DNA from: Pocillopora verrucosa
Taxonomy: Eukaryota > Cnidaria > Anthozoa > Scleractinia > Pocilloporidae
Length of the DNA: 64,000 nucleotides
Assembly: GCF_036669915.1 (NCBI RefSeq)
Contig: NC_089314.1
Span: 8,608,958 to 8,672,957, forward strand
Reading direction: 5' to 3'
A program made the translations under genes and the position numbers. Below the pieces are notes generated by a model. It saw only the letters and a list, made by a program, of their open reading frames with translations, was not told where the DNA came from and ran no database searches. This document shows positions 50,766 to 63,400 of this stretch, piece after piece (within the stretch, counting starts at the first letter, position 1; every line of letters starts with the position of its first letter).

Positions 50766-51094
50766 TTTTTGTGAACGATTAAAATTAATTGCAGAAGGTT
50801 TTTAGGCCGCTTGTCAACCAACGTAATGACACTATTGTTTATACAAATTCATTCTGAAACCAATATTTTTCTGTCAACCTAAGTGATTTGATAGAGAGAA
50901 AAGAGAGGATTCATAAGTTATTTATCGGCTTGAGGTAGTGACCGACGTGTTTGCTCAAAAATACTGCCCAACCGGAAAACGAGGTATATTTATGAAAAAT
51001 GACAACGAAAGTTGGGATGTACTCGGCGACTCACGAAAGCGTTACCGTGGCCCGTGGGCAGAGATGGGAAAATACTGACCGGGTAAAGAACCAA

Positions 51095-52920
51095 TTCTAT
51101 TTCGTGGGTTTCGTAAGCACGTTTTTCGCCTCTAGAAGAAAATCAAGAGCTATTTTGAATAACGCTTCCTTCTCGAGACATTCCTTGGTCAGTTTCGTTC
51201 TGCTTCTTACTTATAAATTCCATGTGCGCAGAGACCTCATACTGACAAATTTGCATCTTCACTTTGAAATCCGATTCGCATATTTGTCTCCGCACCTGCG
51301 AAAATTTTATCGATTTATACCTTTTTATCTACCCCCAAGTAGACAAAACAACAGCCACTACTGTACAGTGCGTAATACCCACTTGTAAGAGGAAGTGCAA
51401 GCTTTATTTGCGCATATCGGACGCAATGAAATTAACAGTTTGCTCTTAAATTAAGATCAAGAAAAGTAGCTACGCTCCTTTCTACTATTTAGTATATTTA
51501 TGCGTCCGTGTAAGTGTAGGAATTTTTCTTTTCACGAAATTACTGCATAACAAATTATTTAATGGCTTTTTTTCCTGAACGCCCTTCCTTCCCTGGAAAA
51601 TTTGATTGCCCTCATTAGGCAAGATGAAGAAAAATAACAACATTGCTTCCAGGCATCACACTTAGTTTATGTCTGTGTGACTGTTTTGTTTACTACATAA
51701 CATAACTGAACCCCACTTTATGCCTTCACAAGAAATGATCTAATATGAAAAATTAGCGTCCGCGCGGCCGACTTTCGATATTTTCAGGTCGGATTTTCCG
51801 TTTCTGTAGCGATGCGAATTGAGGCTGTAAAATGAAAAACGATCTTTCGGACCTCAAGCGAGGCCCAGCCACATTTTGAAGATTCCAGGGCCCGGTAAAT
51901 ATCTTGTTTGAGTAAAAAGACGTCCAAAAAGTAATGTTTAATCGAAGACTTTATGTCAATAGGACTCTCAGAATTTTAATCAAACACAACGCCGTGCAAT
52001 TTTCTAGTCGTATAGTCAAGTAATCAACGATCTAAACATGATGAATTGTATTTCGTGGGTTTCGTAAGCACGTTTTTTGCCTCTAATAGAAAATCAAGAA
52101 CTTTTTTGAATAACGCTTCCTTCTCGAGACATTCCTTGGTCAGTTTCGTTCTGCTTCTTAATTATAAATTCCATGTGAGCAGAGACCTCTTCCTCATACT
52201 GACAAATTTGCATCTTCACTTTGAAATCCGATCCGCATATTTATCTGCGCATCTGCGAAAGTTTTATCGATTTTTATCTTGTCATCTACCCACAAGTAGA
52301 CAAAACAACAGCCACTACTATACAGCGCGTAAACCCACTGGTAAGAGGAAGTAAAAGCTTTATTTGCGCATATTGAACGCAATGAAATTAACACTTTGCT
52401 CTTAAATTAAGATCAAGAAAAGTAGCTACGCTCCTTTCTACTATTTGGTATATTAATGCGTCCGTGTAGGTGTGGGAATTTTTCTTTTCTCAAAATTACT
52501 GCATAACAAGTTACTTAATAGATTTTTTTCCTGTTCGCCCTTCCTTCCCCGGAAAATTTGATTGCCCCCATTAGGCAAGATGAAGAAAAATAACAACATT
52601 GCTTCCAGGCGTCACACTTATTTCATGTCTGTATGATTGTTTTGTCTTCCAAGTCAAAACATAACATTACGTAACCCCATTTAATGCCTAAGCAAGAAAT
52701 GATCTAATATGAAAAATCGGCGTCCGTGCGGCCGACTTTCAATATTTTCAAGTCGGATTTTCTGTTTCTGTAGTGATGCAAATTGAGGCTGTAAAATGAA
52801 AACCGATCTTTCGGACCTCAAGCGAGGCCTAGCCACATTATGAAGAAAGATTCACTTTGAAATCCGATCCGCATATTTGTCTGCGCACCTGTGAAAAAAA
52901 TTTACCCATTTCTGTCTTTT
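51095..52920. repeat. Tandem repeat of about 951 bp upstream of copy G
   Basis: Unit 1 (51095 to about 52045) and unit 2 (52046 to about 52845) share TTTCGTGGGTTTCGTAAGCA, GAATAACGCTTCCTTCTCGA and GGTCGGATTTTC-type landmarks; a third partial copy covers 52849-52920. Upstream of copy F only part of one unit is present (about 38745-39120). Open frames inside are repeat by-products. Confidence 0.8.
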
Positions 52921-53159
52921 ACCTTAATTTTAGAGTAAAAACTTAATATGCATCTATCACTTTTTTCGTTGAAAGTAAGTTATTTAAATGGTCTTCTTTC
53001 ACTGGAGCTTGTCTTTGGGAAAAGATGATTTATAAAAATTTACTGCGCATTGTGTTTCCTTTTCCGGTCTCTCCAAAACTTTAACTTTTGGATAGCCAAG
53101 CGTTACACGTAAATGCCAATGGGTTAATGAATATTTTGATCCACACACTCTTCTTTTCA

Positions 53160-53362
53160 CCCATTAACTCCAAAGATCTAATTGTTAATCCTCCCTTGCA
53201 GCTGCTACACATTTCCCTCTTAATAAGTTACTAGAATTTGGTGTTAGATCCAGATATCAACTTCTACTTGATAAGTTTCAGTATTCTCGTACATGTTTGG
53301 TGGATAATGTTTTGATATTATGGGAAGAAGTTACATGTTAATTGCTTTTAGGAGTTAGAGGG
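53160..53362. mobile_element. MITE, TTAACTCCC family, upstream of copy G
   Basis: Counterpart of 39156-39362, with degraded right end (GGAGTTAGAGGG). Confidence 0.65.
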
Positions 53363-54021
53363 CGAAGACCCCTCAATTTGCATAAAGCGGCCTATTCAAG
53401 TTAAAAAAAGAAAATAATCATTCCCAGGTCTTTGTTCCTCTATCACATTCTATGCATAGTTTCTGTCTCTACCCTATGCACCTACATGTAAGACTGCTAT
53501 ATATAGGAGAAACGTTTTCATCTTTAAATTTAAAGTGTCTGCCATATGCAAGGACAGCTGAGCTTTTAGCTGCAAAGCACTGCAAACTCTAGAAAGTATA
53601 GCTACATTGTAACTCATTCAGCCTCGAAAAAGTGATATCTATACCCCGGTTATATGGCACTACGAGCACGGCGTGGAGTGATAATAATGGTTGACTAGAT
53701 GTGCAACCTTAGGAGGAATGGAATACATTGAAACACAGTTAAGATTGTCAAAATGGATTGTGGCTATAAAATTTGGATGGATCTACATAGTAAACCTATA
53801 CATCCTAATATCAGTATCTATATTCTCTATTAACCCTTCTCTGCGCATTTCTTCAGGTACTAACGATTTGGGTAACAATCAAAGCTTTTAAACTTGAAAA
53901 TAATTTTCTTTGTCTTAATGATCTTAAACGAGAAATTACGTTCTGGTTTACAGGGTTATGTAACTTAAAGTCTACTGTGTATATTTCAGAAATATTGTCA
54001 TCGCTTATCTGACTCTTCAGT

Positions 54022-57000
54022 ATGTCGCTGGAAGCAAGTGCTGAAGATGTGAATTCTCCACTTATCCCTGGTGATAACAGAAACCCTTCAGCTTCCACTG
54101 AGTACAGGGCTAACTCACTGGTTAATAATCGTCAGCTGGGACGTCGCCAAAAGTTCTTCGTCACCAGCTGCATTCTTGTCACAGAGCTATGTGAATGTTT
54201 GACCTTTTATGGATTGACAGCTAACTTGCTGTTATTTGCTAGCAATGAATTAGATCTTAATTCACCCTGGCCCTCCACTATTAATTATTTGTTTCATGGT
54301 TAGTAGGAATTCTTCACATGTACATCTGAATAAACTGTCCAAATAAAATTAACTGCTGGTAAAAGCATAAGTTCACAAGTGAAAGAATGTTATAGTAAAT
54401 ATAAGATATGTTGTGTAGTGGTAATAATATAAACTGCAATCAATCTCTAGTACGTATGATTACTTTGCTCCAGGGCAAAATTGTGTTCAAATGCCCCTCC
54501 TAAGTTCTTTGCAAAAGGCAAAATCAGTGACCATGACTTTCTAGACATTGACCAAGCTTTAAAACCTTGACCTCGTAGACCTTTTCTTCTGAGCCATTCC
54601 CTCACAAAAGTGAAATATTAACCTTTAAAATCTCCATGTTTTAACATATAACACTTGTATTCCTCTGGAAAGACTTAGCTTTACTGCCTTAAATTCCCCA
54701 CCACAGCTAGGCAGGGTTCAAATTCCCCACCTCCGGGCATTCATGTAGGTGACAGTCAAATGTCGGTGGGTTGCTTGGGGGAAGGAATGTTGAAACTTTG
54801 AATTGATTGGCCGATTTCAAAGATGATGGGGAGAATGAAAAAAATCTCAACATTTTTTCCATTGTATTGAGGAGATAATTCTTCCTCTTTATAACATGGA
54901 TGTAATTTCAGTCTTGATGTTTTGCCACTCTCTAGGAACATGTTACCTTGTGCCTTTGTTAGGAGGATGGTTGGCTGATACCTACATGGGTAGATTCAAC
55001 ACCATTTACGGAAGTTTGCTCTTGTATATTGTGGGAACTTTACTTTTGGCTGTTGTTTCCTTGAAAAATGACATGCTCAAAGAACTACTGGGCAAAAATG
55101 CAGCTCATGATAAATCAGCAAGATTAGTGTATTTTGTGTTGGCTCTGGTAATGATAGCATTTGGGACAGGGGGAATCAAAGCCAATGTGTCACCTTTTGG
55201 GGCAGATCAGATTCAACAGGATGGTCCTAGAGCTGTCCAGGCTTTCTTTAACTGGTTTTACTGGTGTATCAATGTTGGATCGTTGATAGCTTTTACTGTT
55301 GTTGTATGGGTTCAACAGAATAATTTTTTCTACGGCTATGCCATCACTGCTGGGACCATGTTCCTTACAGTTCTCGCATTTCTTATGGGTCGTAACAAGT
55401 ACTTAACAAAGCCACCTGGAGGTAGCCAGCTGACCGAAATTACAAAAATATTGTGCGAGGCGAGGCGAAATCGCAAACAGAACACTGGTGGTTGGCTTGA
55501 TGGAGCAAAGAGCGCGTTTGGAGGAAAATTTACACATGCTCAGGTTGAAGATGTCGAGTCATTTCTGAGAGTCATCGCAGTGTTCTTTCTCTTTATTCTT
55601 TACTGGACAATTTCTTCTCAGGTAAGTTTTGGTGTTAGGTTTCTTTTAATTCCATGTGGGTTGGGTGTGGCAAGGGTCTATTACCGCTCCCAGTTACACC
55701 CCAAAAACCTCACCGAGGAATCTTTAGCCAGTACCTGCTCTCTTGTTCTGTCCCTTCCCTTCCCTATATCAACTTGCTTTAAGAAGCTCTCTTAAGCTTT
55801 TAACTGCCAAAAGTGACCAACATGTTCTTGACAAAGACTAGCAGTTCAGTGGTCAAAACTCCCCTATCAATACACGATTGATTAGCTTGTACCTTACGTT
55901 GTGAGACAAACAATTAAGCATCCGTTTATTATATACTTAACCAAAAAGAACAACATAATTTTCTATAGCATTTTAAGGATTGAATGACACTCTCCATTAG
56001 ACAGTTGCAATCATTGTTTAGACAAATTTTGAAAACACTATTAATATTGTTTTGTTAAACTTCATCATTGTTTTGCTTAAACTTTTTAATTTCAACTTAA
56101 ATACACACATATATTTTATCGCCTTTCCCAGATGCAGACTACGTTCCTTATCCAGGGTACCTTCATGAATCTGAAATCGTCAAACTTCACTGTACCGGCA
56201 GCTTCCTTGTCCATATTTTGTACTGTTGCGGTTCTTACACTTATTCCTCTCATGGATAACATTTTATATCCTTCTGTGCGCTACCTTGGCTTTAACTTCA
56301 CTCCTCTGCGACGTATTGGTGTGGGTATGTTGCTGGCAGCAGCTTCCGTGGCAGTAGCAGGAGTGATTGAAATACAACGAAGGAATGAATGGCTTCATGG
56401 TGGCATTTGTCGGCAAAAAGTTTTGGATGATTACCGCAGTGCTTCATGTTTAAGTATATTTTGGCAAGTCCCCCAGTTTGTATTGATTGGTGTCAGTGAA
56501 GTTTTTACAAGTGTCACAGGTATGCAGAAGCCACACAGGGAAGCAAACAGTCTTTAAAAAGTTTTAAAAGAATTTCTTTTAACCAAGGTTGTACTAAACT
56601 CCTCAATTCCTATGATGTGATAAGAAATATTTCTCACCTTGACCAATAAGAGATCTTCCTTTAATTAATTTGGAGCATATTGCTGGCATTTTATTCAAAT
56701 CATGACTAAATGTAATTATTATGTTCCTGTTAAATCTTGGTAGTAATCTATTGTGATCCTAAATTTTCAAACTTTTCACCCAATACATTGAAACTTTACC
56801 CTCAAAAATTGATTCAAACCAGGAGAACATTTTGCTAATTTATAAATTGCCAGCAGGAAGCAAGCGTTATACATTTGTATCTTTAAATATCGAGGTGTTC
56901 TAGGAGGTAAATAGGTAAGTTTGCTAAGAGAATGGCTAAGAAGAAAAGGTCTACAATGTCTGCGTTTTAAAGCTTGGCTAATTTGTATAAAAAAGTGCCA

Positions 57001-58244
57001 AAAATTCCAAAAAAATTGGGTGTGTGGCATTTGAACACCTTTTTTTTGCTAGGTGGGTGCGAATTTGAGCAAACCAATCTAGGAGTGGGGGGTGGGAGGA
57101 GGGTGTCAACGATTCAAACTGATCGATGCCTAAAACCCAAGCCAATTCACAATCATCAGCTTACAAACTGGAGTAAACCCTTTTCTTCATAAAGTATTAT
57201 AGTATTAATGATAAGTGTGATTGACTGCAGTTGTACTTGTTGATTGCTTGTAAGAAGAGTATGTTAAATGATCCTTAACTCAGCCCACATTCAACACAGT
57301 CTGAGTTAATTGCTTTTTCCCTACTGCACTTTAACCCTTTTATTCCTCCCCTCTAGCTGCTTAACATTTCCTTGTTAAAGAATTCTAAGAATTTGGTGTT
57401 AGATCTAAATAACAACTTTTACTAGTCATTAATAAGTTTGAGTATGCTCATTTCCTGTTAGCTGCAAAATGTTTCGATATCTCAAGGAGAAGTTGAATGT
57501 TAATCATTTCTGGGAGTTAACCCTTTAACTACCACAAGTGACCAAGACAGACTTTCTCCTTACAAAATCAATACAATATCAACCAAATAAGTAATGAGAA
57601 TAAAGGAAAATATCAATTTGGAGATAATTAGTTGATTCAATACTAAATTCTCTTAGCTAACGTTATAAGAATCATATGGTTGACAGTAAGGAGAATAACA
57701 AATTTGATATTGGAGTTAAAGGGTTCATTAAAAGGGTTAAGCAATAAGGTTTGGGTCATTATTAATAAGGGAGGGATCCCCTAATCCAGGGTTTGGCTTA
57801 TTACATTTTAGTTTACTGAATCTCCCAAAGAAACAATTTAATCCTTGGATAAGTACCTCCCCCCTTTGAAATAAGTTTCTCTCCGATATAAATTTAGATA
57901 ATTTAAGCTGAACCTCTCATTGGATTTGCATTGTGACTATTTCTTGTCAATTTTTCTGTACAGGACTTGAGTTTGCATATTCACAAGCTCCCAGTCGTCT
58001 TCAAGGAGTTTTGATGGGGGTTTTCCTTGTTACAAGTGGTCTTGGAAATTATGTTGCAAACCTTCTTGTCGTCATCGTCAAGGTAGCTAGCAATGGTGAT
58101 TGGTATCCAGTGGACAACCCAAACAAAGGACACTTTGAGTACTTCTTCTTTCTGTTGGCTGGGCTAATGATGCTAAATTTCCTGGTGTTCCTGTACGTTG
58201 CCTCCTCCTACAAATACAAAACTTCCTCTGGGAGGAATTTTTGA
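54022..58244 (+). CDS. Copy G: SLC15A4-like transporter with damaged coupling motif and short tail
   Basis: Exons 54022-54298, 54936-55621, 56132-56519 and 57964-58244 (1632 nt, 543 residues), GT-AG throughout, phases 1, 0, 1. Tandem duplicate of copy F. Residues 55-59 read ELCEC: Arg59 is Cys through CGT to TGT, the change expected from CpG deamination. Other changes from F are WCINVG for WFINIG, VEDVES for the otherwise invariant VEDVKS/A, and LFHG for LFQG at the exon 1 end. In the tail GGA has become TGA, removing about 14 residues after SSGRNF. TM10 Glu remains (VSEVFTSVTG). A 5'UTR acceptor (TATATTTCAG) precedes the start. TM segments are complete, so a membrane protein is possible, but proton coupling is doubtful. 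Confidence 0.88.
57334..57723. mobile_element. Two abutting MITEs in copy G intron 3
   Basis: Same TTAA-joined pair as 44420-44809 in copy F, highly similar, confirming that they predate the F/G duplication. Confidence 0.65.
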
Positions 58245-59028
58245 AGAGACCAGAACACAGTACAACAAGCTAAAGACAATCCACAAGTTTGAAGTCAATG
58301 AGAGCTGTATCAGTCAAGGCCTTCCACAATTGAAATGATTCTTTTTTTTTTCTTTGTTCTGGCTTTTGTTTTATGTCTTGTTTTGTTTTCTGGCAGCCAA
58401 TCCACACCCTTTTTTGACATGAATCCTCTTAGCGAAGAGGCACAAGTGCAGAGCTATTAGGAGGTGGGGGAAGAGGGCTTTTTGCGAGAAAGCAAAAAAA
58501 ATGTTTGTTTCATCGCCTCGATTTTTGATTTGTTAACAACTTTTTTATGAGTTGAAAAATATACCAGAAAATGTCTCTACCAATTAATCATTACTGTTAT
58601 AACTTTCCAGTATTAAGGGATTTTACTCATTTGTACTAACGTTAGAGAAATCTTTCCTATTTAGTCGAGAGGATATTCTTCCAAAAAAAACGGGCTACAA
58701 GCCCTCTGATTTTTTATGTCACATGAAGGAAAAAATATGATTTTATGTTTTACAATCTGAAAGGTCTCTTTTAGAGCAGTCATGGACTGCAATGTAAGTT
58801 GCAATTGAATAGATTGTTCTGAACAATATTTTTGTTGTGTTTTAAGTGATAAATGAACTAGTTGTGTATTTTGATAAAATTTTGTTTTTGTTTTGTGACC
58901 ACCTGGAAGCAAAGCGGACACTCTGAAGACCTTCGGAGCAAAAAAAAAAAAAACAGACCCACCAAAAAAATTCAGTAACTTCGCTTTAAGCAGCTTTCAT
59001 TAATGATTTAATTCGTCGATCGATTCGA
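58245..59028. other. 3' flank of copy G
   Basis: Matches the copy F 3' flank (45369-46060), including TTCCAAAAAAAACGGGCTAC. The AATAAA hexamers of F read AATATA (near 58557) and AATAGA (near 58807) here. Confidence 0.7.
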
Positions 59029-59450
59029 TGCTTCAACATCCCCTCGGGTAGTGCCCCCCTTACTCCACCCAACTTGGGCGTTTGAACTTTTGAGAAATGA
59101 CTTCTTTAAATTCCAGCTCCAAGGTCAAAAGATGGCGTCCAAATGCCCCACTAAATTTTTTTCGTTAAAGGCAATATTACCGACCGCGACCAAGACCAAG
59201 CTTTAAATCCTAGATCTTGTAGTCCTTTTCATCTGAGCCGCTCGCTCGCGAAAGCGAACTGTTAACTTAAGTATAAACACCTCGATAATTTTAGATATAA
59301 CTGTTGTCTTCCGCAGAAAACACAATTTCGATTTACTTTCCGCACCCCAGCCAGGCAAGGGTCAAATTCTCCACCCCCCACGGACTATGGTCAAATGCCC
59401 ATGGGTTTCTCGGGGAAAGGGGACGGGGTGTTGATGAAAAAGCTTCGAAT
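59029..59450. repeat. TIR-type element between copies G and H
   Basis: GCTTCAACATCCCCTCGGG at the left and GGGGTGTTGATGAAAAAGC at the right; same family as the intron elements of F and G. Confidence 0.6.
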
Positions 59451-60420
59451 GGATCGGCACATTACTATGTTATGATAACTGTAATAAAATATAAAGTTAT
59501 TTCGCAATCTTCAAGTATTTTTGGCATTTTTTATCACTTTTCCGTGATAAATGTTCAACAAAATTAAGATCATTCTTTTACATGTGAATAGCCCATTGGC
59601 TCCTCTACAAGCGAATTCCAACAACCTTAGGGTGCCATGTTCCTCGCCTGATTTCAGGTTCTAGGCAACGAAAGCAACTCGATTACCGGTTCGGAGCTGA
59701 ACCACGGCGCGTGAATTGAGCAAGCACAGAGTACCAGTGCCACATTGGATATGAGAGAAGTTTTTTGTTTTTTCTTTAATCGTGATATCTGCCCCAATCC
59801 CTTGCGTTCGCTAACTCTCTTTCTTCGCTCGCGCTTTTAAAGATGTCTTGAGGGGTAGTTGAAGGTGAATGTATGTCAAGTGCACCTCTTTAGCTCCTCA
59901 AGCACATTCCTTATTCCCAGGTTCTCTCGTCTTCCCCTCCTCCGGAGCATAAGAGAGACCCTGGGAACGAGGTAGGTTTCTTTCCATCCCCGGTCTTCTT
60001 TCTTGCAGTGGAACATTTGCTACGTTCATTCTTTGCTCCACTCACCATTTCTCTGCACTTTTCCTTCACCTCCATGATACTTCTTTTGGTAACCTTGAGC
60101 GCATTGACTTTCTCAGTTATTAACTCCCATATACTCGAATTTAGTTTTTAGTTTGAATGCTGTCTCCCCTCTAGCTGCTAAAATTCTAGCTGTAAATCAG
60201 TTACCAGAATTAGTTCAAAACAGCAACTTCTACCTAATTACTAATTTGATTATTACCTGTTTACTGGATAATTTATGGATTTTATAGGAAGAAGTTCCAT
60301 GTAAATCACATCTGGGGGCTAAAGGGTTGCTTCTGTACGTTAAGCGTTTAAATTGCGTTACTCGCCTAATAAGATGGCGTGACCTTTTCGCGTGAATTCG
60401 AAAGAAGAAGTGGGAGGTCA
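59451..60420. other. Upstream region of gene H
   Basis: No gene recognised. A diverged TTAACTCCC-family MITE lies at about 60118-60327, close to the H start codon. Confidence 0.5.
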
Positions 60421-63400
60421 ATGATGACTTTAGCACATGCTTTACGCTCTCTTTTCGTTATCCTTACGACTGCAAATGGTAAGTTTGTAAAGTTTAAATA
60501 GGAGATGAACTTCACGTTATGTTTATGTTATCTGAACTAAATGTCAGAATGGATTCCGCTGTTGGTGTTGCAATGTCAAATTTACCCGAGAAGATCAGGT
60601 AAAGAAGAGAAATTAAGACACAATGAATTGGCCGGACAGACTACACTCGCGATAATTGAGAAAGTAACCTGCGGCTAAATATAACACAGCCCTTTTGCCG
60701 GCTAACAGAACTCTGTTCGAAAAACTGAATCTTGATTAAAAAGGTTCCGAGCAGGTTTGTTCAGTTGTATTGATCTATTTTTTTTTACATTCATTGTATG
60801 CTTAAGGAAAAGCACGTTGAGACGTATCCTGAAAGAGTTGGAATTCATGTAATCGTCTCCTGAAGAAATGTAGATTGATTTCGTTTACGGCTGGCGAGCG
60901 GAAATTATTCCAGCAAAGTTATACACGAACTGGTCGGAAAGTGGTCAGAATCGCCTCGTTAGTAGTGATATTTCCAGTCTAAGTTATTTGAAACTATTTA
61001 TTAGCATAAAATTTAACGTCAATGTCCTACTTTCGATTTCACTGACCTGCGCCAGGCTTATAACGTTCCACCTTCCACTTCACCTCACGAAAGTGTAATG
61101 CACACTCAATCCAGTTTTTTGATTAACTAATCTATTATCCGAGTCGTATCGTTCATTTTCCTCATTTCGCAAGAACTCCTCGTCTCCTCAACACAACGTA
61201 ATATAAAGAAAATCAAATGGTTTCTAATCCTTTTTTTAACCCCTAGGGATGACTGGCTTCTAATTTCTCCTCACAATGTCACCCTTGAGTCACCTACAAA
61301 GGGCATGAGACTAAAGAAAATATCACCAATTTTAGAAGATCCTGATTGTCAGTCAAATTCTCCTTGACAGTATCTTACGAAATGTAAAGAGAACAGTGTG
61401 GAGAATATGAACATACTTATGTTAGGGTGAAAAGGGTTAAACTGAAACAACGACGTGTGCACTCACCTTCGGCAACATGGTGATGAGGGTGTGGTTAGGA
61501 AGAGGATTTTGTTTTTCTCCGTAGGGGGTGCAATGTTTTATTATTTTTACGCACCTTTGCACGCCTAATTTAGATAAATCACAGTCCTCGCAGATTGCCC
61601 TCATTCCTGTAATGGTCATTCTTGGGTTAAAATCGACTTTCAATAAATAGAATTGAAATCAGCACCGTCTTTAGTGCTCAAATGACTTAAAGAACCAAAA
61701 GAGATCGAGTTGTTAGCCAGTGAAGAATTAAAGAGAGTTGAGGGTGAAAGAGAGAGATCTCGCAGGGTCAGGGAGTGACCTTTTTTTTCTGAAATAGTCC
61801 CGGGATTAAGGAAGGTTTTCTTCGGTGCCCAACGTTTCTGAAAAAGAGGCTAACTTTTTTTTTTCTCCGTGTTCATTATTTCCTAGCTTTCAGTAATGCA
61901 TCAAACAACTGGTACATTTCCAAAGCCTCTGGCACTCAAACTACTGACTGCAATTCTCCTCAGTCCCCTTGCCAGTCGCTGGCTGATGTGATACCTTTGG
62001 TAGCCTGGGACGACAGGTTTTACCTCGATGGTACAAAAACCGAACATAATCCGTACACATGCGTGCACATGACGTCACAATATCGTGGTTTTCCTGTTTA
62101 TTTTAATATGAGCCTGTCTGTTGTTGGACAAAATTCTCCGGCGCACATATTCTGTCCAGACGGTATCTTTTTCATTGGAAGATACAAGGAGGTGAGTTTT
62201 TACGATGTGAAATTTTACTCGACGCCGATCTCGTTCTATTAAGGTTCTGTTGTCATCAAGAGAAGCGTTTTCACCAGCGTCTCCGTGGCAGGTATGGCGG
62301 AAAACCAAACGAGTAACGCGAGCGATGGAGTTTTGAACTTCCATTCGACGGTAAATTTGACGATCTCAGATAGCGATTTTGGAAAGAACGCCACAATCAG
62401 GGTGAATGGATCAGCCGTCATTAACTTAACGAACTGTAAGTTCTATGACAATAAAGCAGGGGCGGCAACACTTTTCCCTTCCCGGTACGCTCGAGTCATT
62501 GTAGACAGCTGTGTCTTTATGGACAACTGGGGCAGTCTTAAAGTCATCGGAAGTTCAATTACTTCGCTTTACGTGAAAAATACCATAATTTACAGATACT
62601 CTAGAGAAATAGCTCTAATTCTAGAACTTTCTTCGTCCTCTGTAGCTACGATAGAGAACATGACCGTTGAAAAAAGTGCAATATTAAGTGATGATAGTTT
62701 TAGGGCCTCTGCGGTTTATATCTCACTGTACAAAGGACATAACAACCTCCAGATTCTCGACTCAGCTTTTAAACACAACAGCAACATCGAGAGTGGAGTT
62801 GGCGCGATAATCATAGAGAATGAGGGCGACTTAATGACATCCAGAGGCTGTAAGCATAACAAGTACGACACAGGCGCTAAAGGATTTCCTACATACCACT
62901 ACACTAATATAATCGAATTTAGGAACTGTGTTTTTCAAGAAAATAGTGGACAGTACACAGGAGCGGTGATGCTATCTAACGGCCTGACGATTTTTCGGAA
63001 CTGTACTTTTGTAAATAATTTTGCGTTCATTCGAGCGGGTCACCTAACTATTGCTGCCGGATCGGGAGCTGTGGAAATTTACAACAGCACGTTCCAACAA
63101 ACAAGGGGAGCTCCGCGTGACGTACCCTCGATGCTAAAGTCTAATAACTCTTTTATTTACAGCAGCAGTTTTGGAATGTTGATGATCGAAGATACGATTT
63201 TGGATTTCACCCATGTAAGTGAAGGGACGCTTCTAGAGATCGTAGATGGAGGAAATGTGACCATTGACTACAATTCTTCCATGCTGTGCCCCGTAGGAAG
63301 TAAGCTATGGTTTGATAACTACACCCATGGCATTGTTGCAACTTTTCCAGAAAATGGTTTGGACAGAAGATGCCCTCTTAATGTAAAGATCTACAGCGTT

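Noticed and set aside
51095..52354. Two similar frames of about 100 residues
   Set aside because: They are paired translations of the 951-bp tandem repeat, with mixed composition and no conserved protein features.
61988..62242. A separate short gene in the H region
   Set aside because: It is in frame with the sequence on both sides and joins exon 1's signal peptide through a good acceptor at 61886.
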